Position numbers and translations under genes: made by a program
Origin: Morganella morganii
GTDB lineage: Bacteria > Pseudomonadota > Gammaproteobacteria > Enterobacterales > Enterobacteriaceae
DNA length: 64,000 nt
Direction of reading: 5' to 3'
NCBI RefSeq assembly: GCF_003996855.1
Contig: NZ_NRQY01000001.1
Coordinates: 2,101,767-2,165,766, forward strand
The notes under the pieces: generated by a model
Database searches by the model: none
Told to the model about the DNA's origin: nothing
The model's input: only the letters and a program-made list of their open reading frames with translations
Shown here: piece after piece, positions 27,795 to 37,300 of the stretch
How positions within the stretch are numbered: position 1 is the stretch's first letter
How the letters are laid out: every line of letters starts with the position of its first letter

Positions 27795-29156
27795 TCAGAA
27801 GAACAGTGACGGATCGCCGGCACGATTGGTAAGACGCCCGTTTTCCATCAGCCCCATTTTTTCCAGCCAGGCTTCGAATTCCGGCGCAGGGCGCAGGCCG
27901 AGTAACTGACGGACAGTTGCGATGTCATGGAACGCAGTGGTCTGGTAGTTGAGCATGATGTCATCACCCAGCGGCATACCGATGATGAAGTTACAGCCCG
28001 CAGAGGCCAGCAGGATCATCAGGTTTTCGTTGAGGTTCTGATCCGCATCCGCATGGTTGGTGTAACAGCAGTCACAACCCATGGAGATTCCGCTCAGTTT
28101 GCCCATAAAGTGATCTTCAAGACCGGCGCGGATGATCTGGCGGTCGTTGTAGAGATATTCAGGTCCGATAAAGCCGACAACCGTGTTCACCATAAACGGA
28201 TCATAGTGACGGGCCAGGCCGTAGTTACGGGCTTCCATGGTCACCTGGTCAGCACCGTAGTGAGCGCCCGCTGACAGTGCGGAGCCTTGTCCTGTTTCAA
28301 AATACAGGCAGTTAGGACCGGCAATACGGTTGTATTGCGCACCGACGTGGCGGGCTTCATCCAGCATTTCCAGCTCAACACCGAACTCGCGCAGACCTTT
28401 TTCACTGCCGCAGATGCTCTGGAAAATCAGGCCGCCCGGCGCACCGCGTTTGATGGCTTCCATCTGAGTGGTGACGTGTGCCAGCACACAACCCTGAGTC
28501 GGGATGTCATATTTATCAATGATACCGTAGATAGCATCCAGCACGCGGCTGAGGTTATCCACATCGTCCGTCACCGGGTTCACACCGATAACCGCATCAC
28601 CGCAGCCGTAAGAGAGGCCTTCATAAATCTGCGCCACGATACTCTGCACTTCGTCACGGGTATCATTCGGCTGTAAGCGGCCGCTGAAGTGGCCCGGCAG
28701 ACCCATGGTGTTATTCGCACGTTTTACGACAGGGATTTTCTTCGCGCCGTAAATCAGGTCTGCGTTGGAGCAGATTTTTGCCACACCGGCGATGACTTCT
28801 GAGGTCAGGCCTTTGCGCAGCAGATTGATGTTATCAAGAGAGGTGGTGTCGCTCAGGACATGCTCACGCAGCTCACCGATAGTCCAGTTTTTGACCCGGT
28901 TGTATTCGGTTTCATTGATATCATCCTGGATCAGACGGGTTACGCAGTCTTCCTCATACGGAACGACAGGGTTGTTGCGGACATCCGCAATTGTCAGTTC
29001 GGACAGCACTTGTTTTGCTGCCACACGTTCCTGGGCGTTACTTGCCGCGACACCCGCCAGGATGTCCCCGGAGCGGAGTTCGTTAGCTTTCGCGAGAACG
29101 TCTTTCACGTCCCGGAACTGGTAGGTCTGACCAAACAGCGTGGTTTTTAATTTCAT
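27795..29156 (-). CDS. eutB: Ethanolamine ammonia-lyase heavy chain
   Basis: The 453-residue catalytic TIM-barrel subunit matches EutB end to end (E. coli 453). Recognisable segments are KTTLFGQTYQFRDVKDVLAKANE at the start, VIGVNPVTDDVDNLSRVLDA, QGSALSAGAHYGADQVTMEARNYG and the cysteine-containing SMGCDCCYTNHADADQN. With EutC and adenosylcobalamin it deaminates ethanolamine inside the microcompartment. It lies 11 nt after eutA, the reactivase, and 18 nt before eutC. Confidence 0.96.
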   Translation of the reverse strand: MKLKTTLFGQTYQFRDVKDVLAKANELRSGDILAGVAASNAQERVAAKQVLSELTIADVRNNPVVPYEEDCVTRLIQDDINETEYNRVKNWTIGELREHVLSDTTSLDNINLLRKGLTSEVIAGVAKICSNADLIYGAKKIPVVKRANNTMGLPGHFSGRLQPNDTRDEVQSIVAQIYEGLSYGCGDAVIGVNPVTDDVDNLSRVLDAIYGIIDKYDIPTQGCVLAHVTTQMEAIKRGAPGGLIFQSICGSEKGLREFGVELEMLDEARHVGAQYNRIAGPNCLYFETGQGSALSAGAHYGADQVTMEARNYGLARHYDPFMVNTVVGFIGPEYLYNDRQIIRAGLEDHFMGKLSGISMGCDCCYTNHADADQNLNENLMILLASAGCNFIIGMPLGDDIMLNYQTTAFHDIATVRQLLGLRPAPEFEAWLEKMGLMENGRLTNRAGDPSLFF

Positions 29157-29167
29157 ATTACGTTCCC

Positions 29168-30586
29168 TCAGGAAGGAAATGCGAGTGATTTAACAGTAAC
29201 AGGGACGACAGAGCCGCTGAATAACGGCGAGCCGATGTCGATATAATCGCCTGTGTGCGTGATAACTTCGTCGATAACAGCCAGTTCGCGGCCGTTCATC
29301 AGCGGACGCAGCAGCATGCCCAGTGCCTTACCGAAATCCTGTCCCGCAATCACCAGCAGCGGCATGGTATTCGGGTATGTTTTGGTAAAGCGTTCCAGGG
29401 CACCGATACAATGCTGTACCGAGGCATAATTGGTCGGCAGTGATTCCGGTAAGGCCAGCGCGTACAGATCCTGCTGCGGATTAAGATCCATCTGCGTCAG
29501 GGCGCGGCTCCAGGTATTCACCAGATCTTCATCATCCGCGCGACCCAGTGCCGGATGTACCACCGGAATATTGCGGACAGGCAGCGTGATGCTGTCCAGC
29601 CAGATGGTGCTGCCGGACAGGGATAACGTATGCGCACCGGCACCGATCACCGTGGCACGGACAGTCTGTGCCGGGGTCTGCATCGGTAACGCACTGAAAT
29701 CCGCATTACGGTGAATCGCCTGTGCCAGCAGCGGCCCGATATCGCCGAAACGGAAATCGTTGCCGCTTTCCGGATTGCTGTAACACTCACCGACACCGCC
29801 GGACAGGGTGACCGCATAAAAACGGCTTTCCGCAGGCAGGCCGTCCGTCATCAGCAGTTCACGCCCGAGCGGGGTGAGATTGCCGCTGATCACTTCATAC
29901 AGCAGTTCACTCATGCGATCGGCAATGGTATTCAGCTGTATCGGCGTCAGAGACATCGGGTCGGTCTGCTCACCAAAGCAGTCACGGGCGATCAGGCGGC
30001 CCGGCGCGTGCACATAAGTGACGCGTCCGCTGCTGTCCGTTTCAAACAGACGGCCGCCGACGTTCAGACAGGCGGAACTGACCACATGACCGGCTTCGAA
30101 CAGCACGTAGTTTGCTGTACCGCCGCCGATATCAATGTTCAGTACCCGCGCCATCTTCTGCTCAGAGAGTGTCTGGGCACCGGAACCGAAACCGGCAATC
30201 ACCGATTCCAGGTGCGGCCCGGCGGTTGCGACCACGAAATCCCCGAGTTTCTGGGATAACGCCACCACAGCCGGACGTGCATTGCGGGTTTTGGCGGTTT
30301 CACCGGTAATGATGATGGCACCGGAGTCAATCGTCGCCGGGTCCATCCCGGCGGCGGCGTACTGATCCAGCACCAGTGCCAGCAGTTCTTCCTCACGCAG
30401 GTGGCCGTCTTTATCCACCGGCGTGAACAGAACCGGGCTCTGCCAGATAATGTTGCGATCCACAAACTCATAACGCGGCACCTGTGACACCGCCGCGCGG
30501 TTTACCAGAACGAGACGGGAGAAAATCACCTGTGTGGTGGTGGTGCCCACGTCAATACCGACACTTAAGAGTTCGAGGGTTTTCAT
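29168..30586 (-). CDS. eutA: EutA: ethanolamine ammonia-lyase reactivating factor
   Basis: The 472-residue ASKHA-fold ATPase has a phosphate-1 motif SVGIDVGTTTTQVIFSR near the start, LNIDIGGGTANYVLFEAG near 195, and an adenosine motif TLSGGVGECY near 305. It swaps damaged cobalamin out of ethanolamine ammonia-lyase for fresh cofactor at the cost of ATP. Its start overlaps the eutH stop by 4 nt, so the two are coupled. Confidence 0.94.
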   Translation of the reverse strand: MKTLELLSVGIDVGTTTTQVIFSRLVLVNRAAVSQVPRYEFVDRNIIWQSPVLFTPVDKDGHLREEELLALVLDQYAAAGMDPATIDSGAIIITGETAKTRNARPAVVALSQKLGDFVVATAGPHLESVIAGFGSGAQTLSEQKMARVLNIDIGGGTANYVLFEAGHVVSSACLNVGGRLFETDSSGRVTYVHAPGRLIARDCFGEQTDPMSLTPIQLNTIADRMSELLYEVISGNLTPLGRELLMTDGLPAESRFYAVTLSGGVGECYSNPESGNDFRFGDIGPLLAQAIHRNADFSALPMQTPAQTVRATVIGAGAHTLSLSGSTIWLDSITLPVRNIPVVHPALGRADDEDLVNTWSRALTQMDLNPQQDLYALALPESLPTNYASVQHCIGALERFTKTYPNTMPLLVIAGQDFGKALGMLLRPLMNGRELAVIDEVITHTGDYIDIGSPLFSGSVVPVTVKSLAFPS

Positions 30587-31854
30587 GCCTGTTTTTCCTC
30601 CGCGATGCTTTCAGCAGCGTCTTCAGCGGCCACAGCAGCATCTTCCTGCTCAATATTTTTCGGCATCATCATGATGGCAACGAAAATTGCAGTGATACCG
30701 CCGATAATTTTCCCGGCAATCATCGGGAAGATCATCGGTGCCATGTTGGCAGCCACGAAGCCCAGGTGGTCACCCAGTGCGAAGGCGGCGGACACGGAGA
30801 ATGCACAGTTGATGATTTTGCCGCGGGTATCCATTTTCTTCATCATGCCGAACATCGGGATGTTGTTCGCGAGTGTCGCGATCATACCGCCCGCCGCCAT
30901 GTTGTTGATTTTCAGCAGGCTGCCGATCTTCATAAAGGATTTTTCAAACCAGCGGGTCAGCAGCAGCACCATCGGGTAAGCCCCTAACAGTACCGCAGAG
31001 ATAGAACCGATAACTTCAATGGCACGCATCACCTGGCCCGGCACATCACCTTCTGTCATAAAAATCGGGTCCAGACCCGGGATCAGGTTCCAGCCCACAG
31101 TAAACTTCGCTACTGCTGCCGCCAGACCAATAGTGATGATACCGACAAGGATTTTGGCGAAGATCTGGAAACCGTTGATCATTTTCTCAGGAATGAATTT
31201 CAGACCGAGGCACACCAGCGCCGCCACAATGATCACCGGGATCATATTGACCAGCAGCATGGTCATACTGAAATCCACGACCTGACCGTCAATTTCCACA
31301 CCGGAGAATTTCGCCACCAGACCACCGGCGATACAGCCGACCGGAATAGTCACGATACCGGCCAGCACACCGAGTGCCAGGAAGCGGCGATCTTTCTTCT
31401 CGATAATGCCCAGCGCGACAGGGATGGAGAACACCATGGTTGCCCCCATCATGGATGCCAGCAGCACGCCGGAATATAACCACGCTGCCGCATCACCGCC
31501 AGCCAGCTCTTTCGCAAGGAAGAAGCCGCCCATATCGATAGCCAGAATACTGCCCGCAAACACAGACGGGTTCGCACCCAGCATTTCATAGACAGGAATA
31601 ATCACCGGTCCGAGCAGCATCGCGATAACCGGTGCCAGCGCAGTCATACCGACCATTGCCAGACCCAGCGCACCCATTGCCATAAAGCCTTCTTCGAACT
31701 GTTCACCGGAACCGGCAATGCCTTTCCCGACTTTACCCAGGCCGATTTTACCGAGAATTGTCTCTGAGCCACCGAACTGGCTGAAGATACGATCCACGGC
31801 TGCTATCAGCATAAAACTCATCATGATGTACATGATGATTTCATTAATGCCCAT
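30583..31854 (-). CDS. eutH: EutH: ethanolamine transporter
   Basis: The 423-residue integral membrane protein has about 11 hydrophobic segments and an acidic C-terminal tail (DAAVAAEDAAESIAEEKQA). It belongs to the EutH family (MGINEIIMYIMMSFMLIAAVDRI at the N-terminus; GSILAIDMGGFFLAKELAGGDAA) and allows ethanolamine entry, especially at low concentration or acid pH. The tail is longer than in E. coli EutH (408). Confidence 0.92.
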   Translation of the reverse strand: MGINEIIMYIMMSFMLIAAVDRIFSQFGGSETILGKIGLGKVGKGIAGSGEQFEEGFMAMGALGLAMVGMTALAPVIAMLLGPVIIPVYEMLGANPSVFAGSILAIDMGGFFLAKELAGGDAAAWLYSGVLLASMMGATMVFSIPVALGIIEKKDRRFLALGVLAGIVTIPVGCIAGGLVAKFSGVEIDGQVVDFSMTMLLVNMIPVIIVAALVCLGLKFIPEKMINGFQIFAKILVGIITIGLAAAVAKFTVGWNLIPGLDPIFMTEGDVPGQVMRAIEVIGSISAVLLGAYPMVLLLTRWFEKSFMKIGSLLKINNMAAGGMIATLANNIPMFGMMKKMDTRGKIINCAFSVSAAFALGDHLGFVAANMAPMIFPMIAGKIIGGITAIFVAIMMMPKNIEQEDAAVAAEDAAESIAEEKQA

Positions 31855-31902
31855 ACCCTTCTCCTTCCGTGCCTGTCGCGCAGGCTGTTCTTATTGACTG
31901 AC

Positions 31903-33105
31903 TCAGGCTGACTCGTAAATCGCCGTTATCTGAGCCGCTGTGACCGCGCGCGGATTGGTTTTGATGCAGATATCCTGCAATGCCGCTTTGGCAAAACCAT
32001 CGAAATCCTCACGTTTTCCGCCCAGAGATGGCAGCGTCTGCGCAAGTTCCACGTCACTGATCAGTTGTTCAACGGCCTCAATGGCCTCCATGTAGGTCAT
32101 CTGGCGCTGAGTCAGCGCATGACCAATTTCGCTGTACGCCTGCTTGCAGACCAGGCGGTTAAAACGCATTACCTGCGGCAGCATGACGGCATTCGCCTTG
32201 CCGTGCGGAATGTTGTATGCCGCGCCAATCTGATGCGCCATCGCGTGGCACAGCCCCAGACCGGCATTGGAGAACGCCATCCCGGCCATATAGGAAGCCA
32301 GCATCATGTCCTCACGGGCTTTGATATCATGCCCCTGACCGACAGCGATCGGCAGCGCGTGGCTGATCATGGTGATCGCCCGCAGTGCCAGCGCCTGTGT
32401 CAGCGGCGTGACGTTGCTCGCCACATACGCTTCAATCGCGTGTGTTAAGGCATCGATACCGGTCATTGCAGTCACATGCGGCGGCACGCCGAGTGTCAGA
32501 CAGGCATCAATAATGGCGATATCAGGCAGTAACTGGCTGTGTGCCAGCACCAGTTTGATATGGTTTTCCGCAGTGATAATCACGGAAACGTTGGTTGCTT
32601 CCGAGCCGGTACCGGCGGTGGTCGGGATCGCGATAAACGGCAGACGCGGATTCAGCACCGCACCCGGCATCATATCCGCCAGCGGCAGATCCGGATTAGC
32701 CGCCAGCACCGCCACGGCTTTCGCCGCATCCAGCACAGAACCGCCGCCGAGAGCGATAATACCGTCACACTGCACACTCAGCAGATGCTCAACGGTACGG
32801 AACACATCTTTATCCATCGGCTCGCCCGGCGGGCATGGCCAGATTTCATAAGCAATGCCGCTGCGGCTCAGATTGCGCTCCAGCACATCGGTCAGACCGG
32901 CCTGTAACAGCATGCCGTCCACCATAATAAAAACGTGCTTAATTCCGCGCTCCGCGAGCACATCCCCGCTGCGGCCGACGGCACCCGGGCCGATTAATGT
33001 GGCCGGCGGAACAGAAAATTCACGCACCTGACGGGCATTCACCAAATCAAGTGCCTGATAGATAGCGGACTGAACCTCAGCCGCGGGTAAACGATTATCC
33101 GGCAT
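31903..33105 (-). CDS. eutG: EutG: iron-type alcohol dehydrogenase
   Basis: The 400-residue group III alcohol dehydrogenase reduces acetaldehyde to ethanol and recycles NADH to NAD inside the compartment. GGGSVLDAAKA is the NAD-binding loop; TTAGTGSEATNV, DALTHAIEAYVAS and CHAMAHQIGAAYNIPHGKANA carry the metal ligands. I chose the ATG at 33105: GGGAG lies 9-10 nt upstream, and the protein then starts like known EutG with an amphipathic N-terminal helix. The longer frame adds 12 residues without a ribosome site. The start lies within the last 11 nt of eutJ. Confidence 0.93.
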   Translation of the reverse strand: MPDNRLPAAEVQSAIYQALDLVNARQVREFSVPPATLIGPGAVGRSGDVLAERGIKHVFIMVDGMLLQAGLTDVLERNLSRSGIAYEIWPCPPGEPMDKDVFRTVEHLLSVQCDGIIALGGGSVLDAAKAVAVLAANPDLPLADMMPGAVLNPRLPFIAIPTTAGTGSEATNVSVIITAENHIKLVLAHSQLLPDIAIIDACLTLGVPPHVTAMTGIDALTHAIEAYVASNVTPLTQALALRAITMISHALPIAVGQGHDIKAREDMMLASYMAGMAFSNAGLGLCHAMAHQIGAAYNIPHGKANAVMLPQVMRFNRLVCKQAYSEIGHALTQRQMTYMEAIEAVEQLISDVELAQTLPSLGGKREDFDGFAKAALQDICIKTNPRAVTAAQITAIYESA

Positions 33106-33940
33106 GACGGTTTTCTCCCTGAGATACACCGCAGACGGCAATCGCCAGCGGCGTCATAAAAATAGAATGCTGTGGCAGTACCACGGTAAGATGCGGGAAA
33201 CGCGCCTGAAACAGCGGCTGCACGCCGGGCTGCATACAGGAGCCGCCCGCCAGCCACAATTCAGTCACGTCCTCACCGCGGATATGATCGTCGACGATGT
33301 CCGTCATTTTTTCGTATACCGGACGAATCACCAGCCAGATGCTTTCACCGCGTTCGCGCTTCATCTGCTCGGCATCTTCCAGTTCAATGCGCTGGTTGCC
33401 TGCCAGGGTCAGGGAAATATGATGGCCGCCGGTGGCTTCGTCGCCGGAGCGGGTCACTTCGCCCTTCTGCACAATCGCGATCCCGGTGGTACCGCCGCCG
33501 ATATCCACAACAGCGGCTTTATCCAGCCCCATCATGTCAGCGACCGCAGACGGTTCATCCAGCACTCTGGCAACCACCAGACCGGCGGACTCCAGCACAT
33601 TCACGGAGATACGCGGGTCCGTACCCGGCGGGAACGACGTTGTCGCCACCTCAAACCGGAAACCGAACTGTTTTTCCAGCGCATCCAGATGTTTATTAAC
33701 AATTTTTACTGCACCGAAGAAATCCCAGACCACGCCGTCGCGCACCACGTCTGCCCAGTCCAGGCACACCGCGACCGGCTGACCTTCCGCATTGACCACC
33801 ATGGACACCACATCACAGGTGCCGAGATCGATCCCCAGCCACAACGGCGCATCTTTGTGATCACCCGCCTGCGGCTGATTACAGATTTCCGCTGCCTGCT
33901 GTAAGCGCGATGCCAGCCATTCCTGATTGCGTTGAACCAT
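33095..33940 (-). CDS. eutJ: EutJ: Hsp70-like chaperone of the eut operon
   Basis: The 281-residue protein is an ASKHA/Hsp70-type ATPase without the substrate-binding domain: PLWLGIDLGTCDVVSMVVNAEG, VVDIGGGTTGIAIVQKG, and LWLAGGSCMQPG. It matches EutJ throughout; its role in compartment assembly or enzyme folding is not settled. GGAGG lies 5 nt before the chosen ATG; the longer frame (15 extra residues) is not supported. A terminator lies between eutE and this gene. Confidence 0.92.
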   Translation of the reverse strand: MVQRNQEWLASRLQQAAEICNQPQAGDHKDAPLWLGIDLGTCDVVSMVVNAEGQPVAVCLDWADVVRDGVVWDFFGAVKIVNKHLDALEKQFGFRFEVATTSFPPGTDPRISVNVLESAGLVVARVLDEPSAVADMMGLDKAAVVDIGGGTTGIAIVQKGEVTRSGDEATGGHHISLTLAGNQRIELEDAEQMKRERGESIWLVIRPVYEKMTDIVDDHIRGEDVTELWLAGGSCMQPGVQPLFQARFPHLTVVLPQHSIFMTPLAIAVCGVSQGENRHAG

Positions 33941-33999
33941 CGGTTCCTCCGGTTTAAAACATAACGTCAGGGTTAACGTGAACAACTCACACTAACCGG

Positions 34000-34032
34000 A
34001 AAAAAGGCGGTGAAGTCCGCAGACCCCACCGC
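34000..34032 (-). terminator. Internal rho-independent terminator between eutE and eutJ
   Basis: On the minus strand, GCGGTG and CACCGC close a hairpin with an inner GTC/GAC stem, followed by a C and then TTTTTT. It lies 6 nt past the eutE stop and about 60 nt before the eutJ start. It should reduce transcription of the distal eutJGHABCLK genes, unless read-through or an internal promoter compensates. Confidence 0.78.
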
Positions 34033-34038
34033 AGCGGC

Positions 34039-35475
34039 TTACACGATGCGGAATGAATCCACCATGGTGCAGCGGCGCAGACGGACGAATGTCCGCGCAC
34101 AGGTCACACCTTCACCGGTCGGTGTGGTGATAGTCATGGTTGTCCAGCCTTCGCCGCCCAGTCCCAGACCGGCAATACACGGTCCGTTTTTCACGAAAAT
34201 ACTGGTGTCGATGGCATTCGCCATGCGGTTCAGGTTGCTGATGTTGTTAGAGTGCATTGCTGCGGTATGATGGCAGCCGCCCTCCAGTTTCACCGCCAGG
34301 TCAATCGCCTGATCCACATCTTTCACGCGGATGATCGGCAGAACCGGCATCATCAGCTCCGTGACAGCAAACGGATGTTTGCAGTCAGTTTCTGCGATCA
34401 GAAGACGGGTATCTGCCGGGACAGTCATACCGATAGCGGCGGCAATTTTCGCTGCGTCACGGCCGACCCAGTCGCGGCTGACAATGCCGTGGCCGGTTTC
34501 ATCGACATTCTTCAGCAGTACCGGGATCAGCTTCTCGCTCTGTTCACGGGTCAGTAATACCGCGTGATTACGCTGCATTTCGGTGATCAGTTTGTCTGCG
34601 ATGCAGTCAACCGCGATCAGCACTTTTTCATCCGCACAAATGATGTTGTTGTCGAATGATGCACCGTGAACAATGGCTTTCGCCGCACGTTCGATATCGG
34701 CCGTTTCATCCACCACGACCGGCGGGTTACCGGCACCGGCCGCAATCAGACGTTTGTTGGTGTGTTTACGGGCAGATTCCACCACCGCATCACCCCCGGT
34801 CACGACCAGCAGACCGATCCTCGGATATTTGAATAAACGCTGTGCGGTTTCGATATCCGGTTTGGCAACAGTCACCAGCAGGTTGTTAGGGCCGCCTGCG
34901 GCAACAATGGCTTCGTTCAGAACTGTGATAGTGCGCTGTGAGACTTTTTTCGCGGCCGGATGCGGCGCGAAAATCACACTGTTACCCCCTGCGATCATAC
35001 TGATGGCATTGTTGATTGCCGTTGCCGCCGGGTTAGTGGATGGTGTGACAGAGGCAATAACACCCCATGCCGCATTTTCGATTAAGGTTAAACCGTGGTC
35101 ACCGGTTAACACTTCAGGACGCAGACACTCAACACCCGGGGTGCCGTTTGCCTGTGCTAAGTTCTTCGCGAGTTTATCTTCCACACGGCCCATGCCGGTT
35201 TCTTCAACAGCCAGAACCGCCAGCTCGCGGGCATGTTCGGTTGCCGCACGGCGGATTGCGCCGATGCAGAGATTACGCATCTCAACCGTTTTTAATGATT
35301 TTTGTGCTTCTTTGGCGGCAAGGACGGCATCGTCCAGGGATTCAAATACCCCGAAGCCGTTATTCTGTGAGGCTGCCGCCTGCTGTGGTGCCGCTGATGC
35401 AGCCGCCGGTTGTGTGCCCGCACTCATGCTGGCCAGAACCGCTTTTACCACATTCTCAATTTCTTTCTGATCCAT
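34039..35475 (-). CDS. eutE: EutE: CoA-acylating acetaldehyde dehydrogenase
   Basis: The 478-residue enzyme converts acetaldehyde, CoA and NAD to acetyl-CoA. Residues 1-18 (MDQKEIENVVKAVLASM) are the encapsulation peptide and residues 19-45 an Ala/Gln linker. The catalytic core carries VTPSTNPAATAINN, the catalytic cysteine in GASFDNNIICADEKV (near residue 285) and a conserved C-terminal MTITTPTGEGV. I chose the ATG at 35475; a GTG two codons upstream is also possible. It follows eutN by 38 nt. Confidence 0.95.
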   Translation of the reverse strand: MDQKEIENVVKAVLASMSAGTQPAAASAAPQQAAASQNNGFGVFESLDDAVLAAKEAQKSLKTVEMRNLCIGAIRRAATEHARELAVLAVEETGMGRVEDKLAKNLAQANGTPGVECLRPEVLTGDHGLTLIENAAWGVIASVTPSTNPAATAINNAISMIAGGNSVIFAPHPAAKKVSQRTITVLNEAIVAAGGPNNLLVTVAKPDIETAQRLFKYPRIGLLVVTGGDAVVESARKHTNKRLIAAGAGNPPVVVDETADIERAAKAIVHGASFDNNIICADEKVLIAVDCIADKLITEMQRNHAVLLTREQSEKLIPVLLKNVDETGHGIVSRDWVGRDAAKIAAAIGMTVPADTRLLIAETDCKHPFAVTELMMPVLPIIRVKDVDQAIDLAVKLEGGCHHTAAMHSNNISNLNRMANAIDTSIFVKNGPCIAGLGLGGEGWTTMTITTPTGEGVTCARTFVRLRRCTMVDSFRIV

Positions 35476-35513
35476 ATTCACCCACGCCTCTTTCTGTGAC
35501 TCGTTGCGGCGAT

Positions 35514-35801
35514 TTATTTATGAAAAATCACCTGACTTTCCATAACGGCCTCATCCACAATGCCGATGATGCTGAGATCGACCGGTGACGCTTCTTTGCT
35601 CTGAGCACGCCGCGCCGAACTTCCGCTGACGATCAGCACCCATTCACCATTACCCGCACCGATACTGTCGGTTGCGACGGCCACCTCACCGTTAGGACGC
35701 CCCTGGCGGTCAATCATTTCCACCAGCAGTAACTTGTCGGATTCCAGTCCGGGATGACGCACGGTGCACACGATTTGTCCGATAACAACAGCCAGTTTCA
35801 T
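35514..35801 (-). CDS. eutN: EutN: pentameric BMC vertex protein
   Basis: The 95-residue CcmL/EutN-family protein caps the vertices of the icosahedral shell. It starts MKLAVVIGQIVCTVRHPGL and has the GEWVLIVSGSSARRA and SPVDLSIIGIVDE signatures. GAGAGG precedes the ATG; the in-frame GTG two codons earlier is unlikely. The gene follows two hairpins, fitting a protein needed in far fewer copies than EutM. Confidence 0.94.
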   Translation of the reverse strand: MKLAVVIGQIVCTVRHPGLESDKLLLVEMIDRQGRPNGEVAVATDSIGAGNGEWVLIVSGSSARRAQSKEASPVDLSIIGIVDEAVMESQVIFHK

Positions 35802-35856
35802 GTTCACCTCTCTTTATATTTCAGCAGCCTGAATACAACCGGCTACGGATTTCAGG

Positions 35857-35901
35857 TAAAAAAATCCCCTGCCGTCTGTGTGACAGCAAAAAAACCGGGG
35901 A
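35857..35901 (-). terminator. Attenuating terminator between eutM and eutN
   Basis: On the minus strand TCCCC and GGGGA enclose an inner GCTGTC/GACGGC stem (with one G-U pair), and seven T follow directly. This is a plausible rho-independent terminator after the major shell gene. It lies downstream of a second hairpin at 35912-35936. Confidence 0.75.
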
Positions 35902-35911
35902 GATTAAAATC

Positions 35912-35936
35912 GCGTGGCGTCAGAAGCACGCCACGC
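35912..35936 (-). other. Stable hairpin downstream of eutM
   Basis: GCGTGGCGT and ACGCCACGC form a perfect 9-bp stem with a 7-nt loop, 9 nt past the eutM stop. On the minus strand GATTTTAAT follows, a weak U-tract. It could protect the eutM 3' end from exonucleases or act with the next hairpin. Confidence 0.7.
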
Positions 35937-35945
35937 TAACAACGA

Positions 35946-36239
35946 TTAATCGATTGATTTATCGCCGGACATTTTGATAGGAAACACTTCTTCCAGATCG
36001 CCATGCGGACGAGGAATAACGTGTACAGAGACCAGTTCACCGATACGCTGAGCCGCTGCCGCACCTGCGTCAGTTGCTGCTTTACATGCTGCAACATCGC
36101 CGCGCACCATGGCTGTTACCAGACCACCGCCGATTTGTTTAACACCGACTAATTTAACGCGTGCTGCTTTGACCATCGCATCGGATGCTTCGATTAATGC
36201 AACCAGACCCTTAGTTTCGATCAGTCCTAATGCTTCCAT
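35946..36239 (-). CDS. eutM: EutM: major hexameric BMC shell protein
   Basis: The 97-residue single-BMC-domain protein forms the flat hexagonal facets (start [26 protein letters not shown]). [22 protein letters not shown] includes the pore loop GGGLV. It should be the most abundant shell protein, which fits the two hairpins that follow it. Confidence 0.95.
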   Translation of the reverse strand: MEALGLIETKGLVALIEASDAMVKAARVKLVGVKQIGGGLVTAMVRGDVAACKAATDAGAAAAQRIGELVSVHVIPRPHGDLEEVFPIKMSGDKSID

Positions 36240-36277
36240 GATATTTTCCTCTCATTGAGATCCCATCAGGGACCGGT

Positions 36278-37300
36278 TTAAATAACGCTTTCTGCTTCAG
36301 TGCGGCGGACAGATTGTCCGGCCTGAGCTAACTGTGTTTGTGCTACCAGCACCAGTTCAATGATGTCGCGGGCATTACAGCCGCGTGACAAATCATGCAC
36401 CGGTGCATTTAATCCCTGAATCAGCGGGCCGAGTGCCCGGTAACCGCCGAGACGCTGGGCAATCTTGTAGCCGATATTGCCGGCTTCCAGTGACGGAAAG
36501 ACCATGACATTTGCCCGCCCCTTTAACTCACTGTCCGGGGCTTTTTGCGCAGCGACGCCCGGCACAAATGCCGCGTCGAACTGCAATTCACCATCCGCCT
36601 GTAACTGCGGGGCGCGTGCATGAATGATTTCCACTGCCTGCTGCACCATCGCCACATTAGGATGTTTGGCGCTGCCTGCTGTTGAAAAAGACAACATCGC
36701 CACACGCGCGGTTTCACCGGTGATTGCCGTGAAGGTTTCCGCACTGCTCAGCGCAATATCCGCCAGCTGTGCAGAAGTGGGTTGAGGTACGACACTGCAA
36801 TCAGCGAAACCCAGTACATTGCCTTCCGTTCCCGGCGGCAACATGATGAAAATAGATGATAATGTTTTCACGCCCGGCTTCAGGCCGATGACTTTCAGCC
36901 CGGCACGCAGAACCGCGGCGGTTGACGAGATATTCCCCGCCACACACAAATCCGCTTTTCCGGCGGCAACCATCGCGGCACCAAACCACAGCGGCTGACG
37001 CATCGCCTCATCCGCATTTTCCGGTGCTTTTTCACCGAGACGTGCAGTGATGGCATCCGCAAACTCTGCCCGCCACTCATCCGCACTGTCCGGATCAATG
37101 GTGGTCAGGCCGTCCATAATGACGCCGGTGCGCAGTGAAAAATCGCGCAGCGCAAACGGATTCGCCAGCAGAACAGGCTCCGCCAGGCCATTTTGTTTCA
37201 GATAACGGGCGGCGTGGATCACGCGCTCATCCAGCGCATCCGGCAGAACCACCCGCGGCGGGTTAAGTTGTGCCTGCTGACGGCATCGTTCAATGAGCAT
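36278..37300 (-). CDS. eutD: EutD: phosphotransacetylase
   Basis: The 340-residue phosphate acetyltransferase converts acetyl-CoA to acetyl phosphate and recycles CoA in the compartment. It belongs to the short PTA class ([61 protein letters not shown]). The N-terminal [11 protein letters not shown] is the probable cargo-targeting helix. Its start lies within the last 11 nt of eutT. Confidence 0.94.
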   Translation of the reverse strand: MLIERCRQQAQLNPPRVVLPDALDERVIHAARYLKQNGLAEPVLLANPFALRDFSLRTGVIMDGLTTIDPDSADEWRAEFADAITARLGEKAPENADEAMRQPLWFGAAMVAAGKADLCVAGNISSTAAVLRAGLKVIGLKPGVKTLSSIFIMLPPGTEGNVLGFADCSVVPQPTSAQLADIALSSAETFTAITGETARVAMLSFSTAGSAKHPNVAMVQQAVEIIHARAPQLQADGELQFDAAFVPGVAAQKAPDSELKGRANVMVFPSLEAGNIGYKIAQRLGGYRALGPLIQGLNAPVHDLSRGCNARDIIELVLVAQTQLAQAGQSVRRTEAESVI

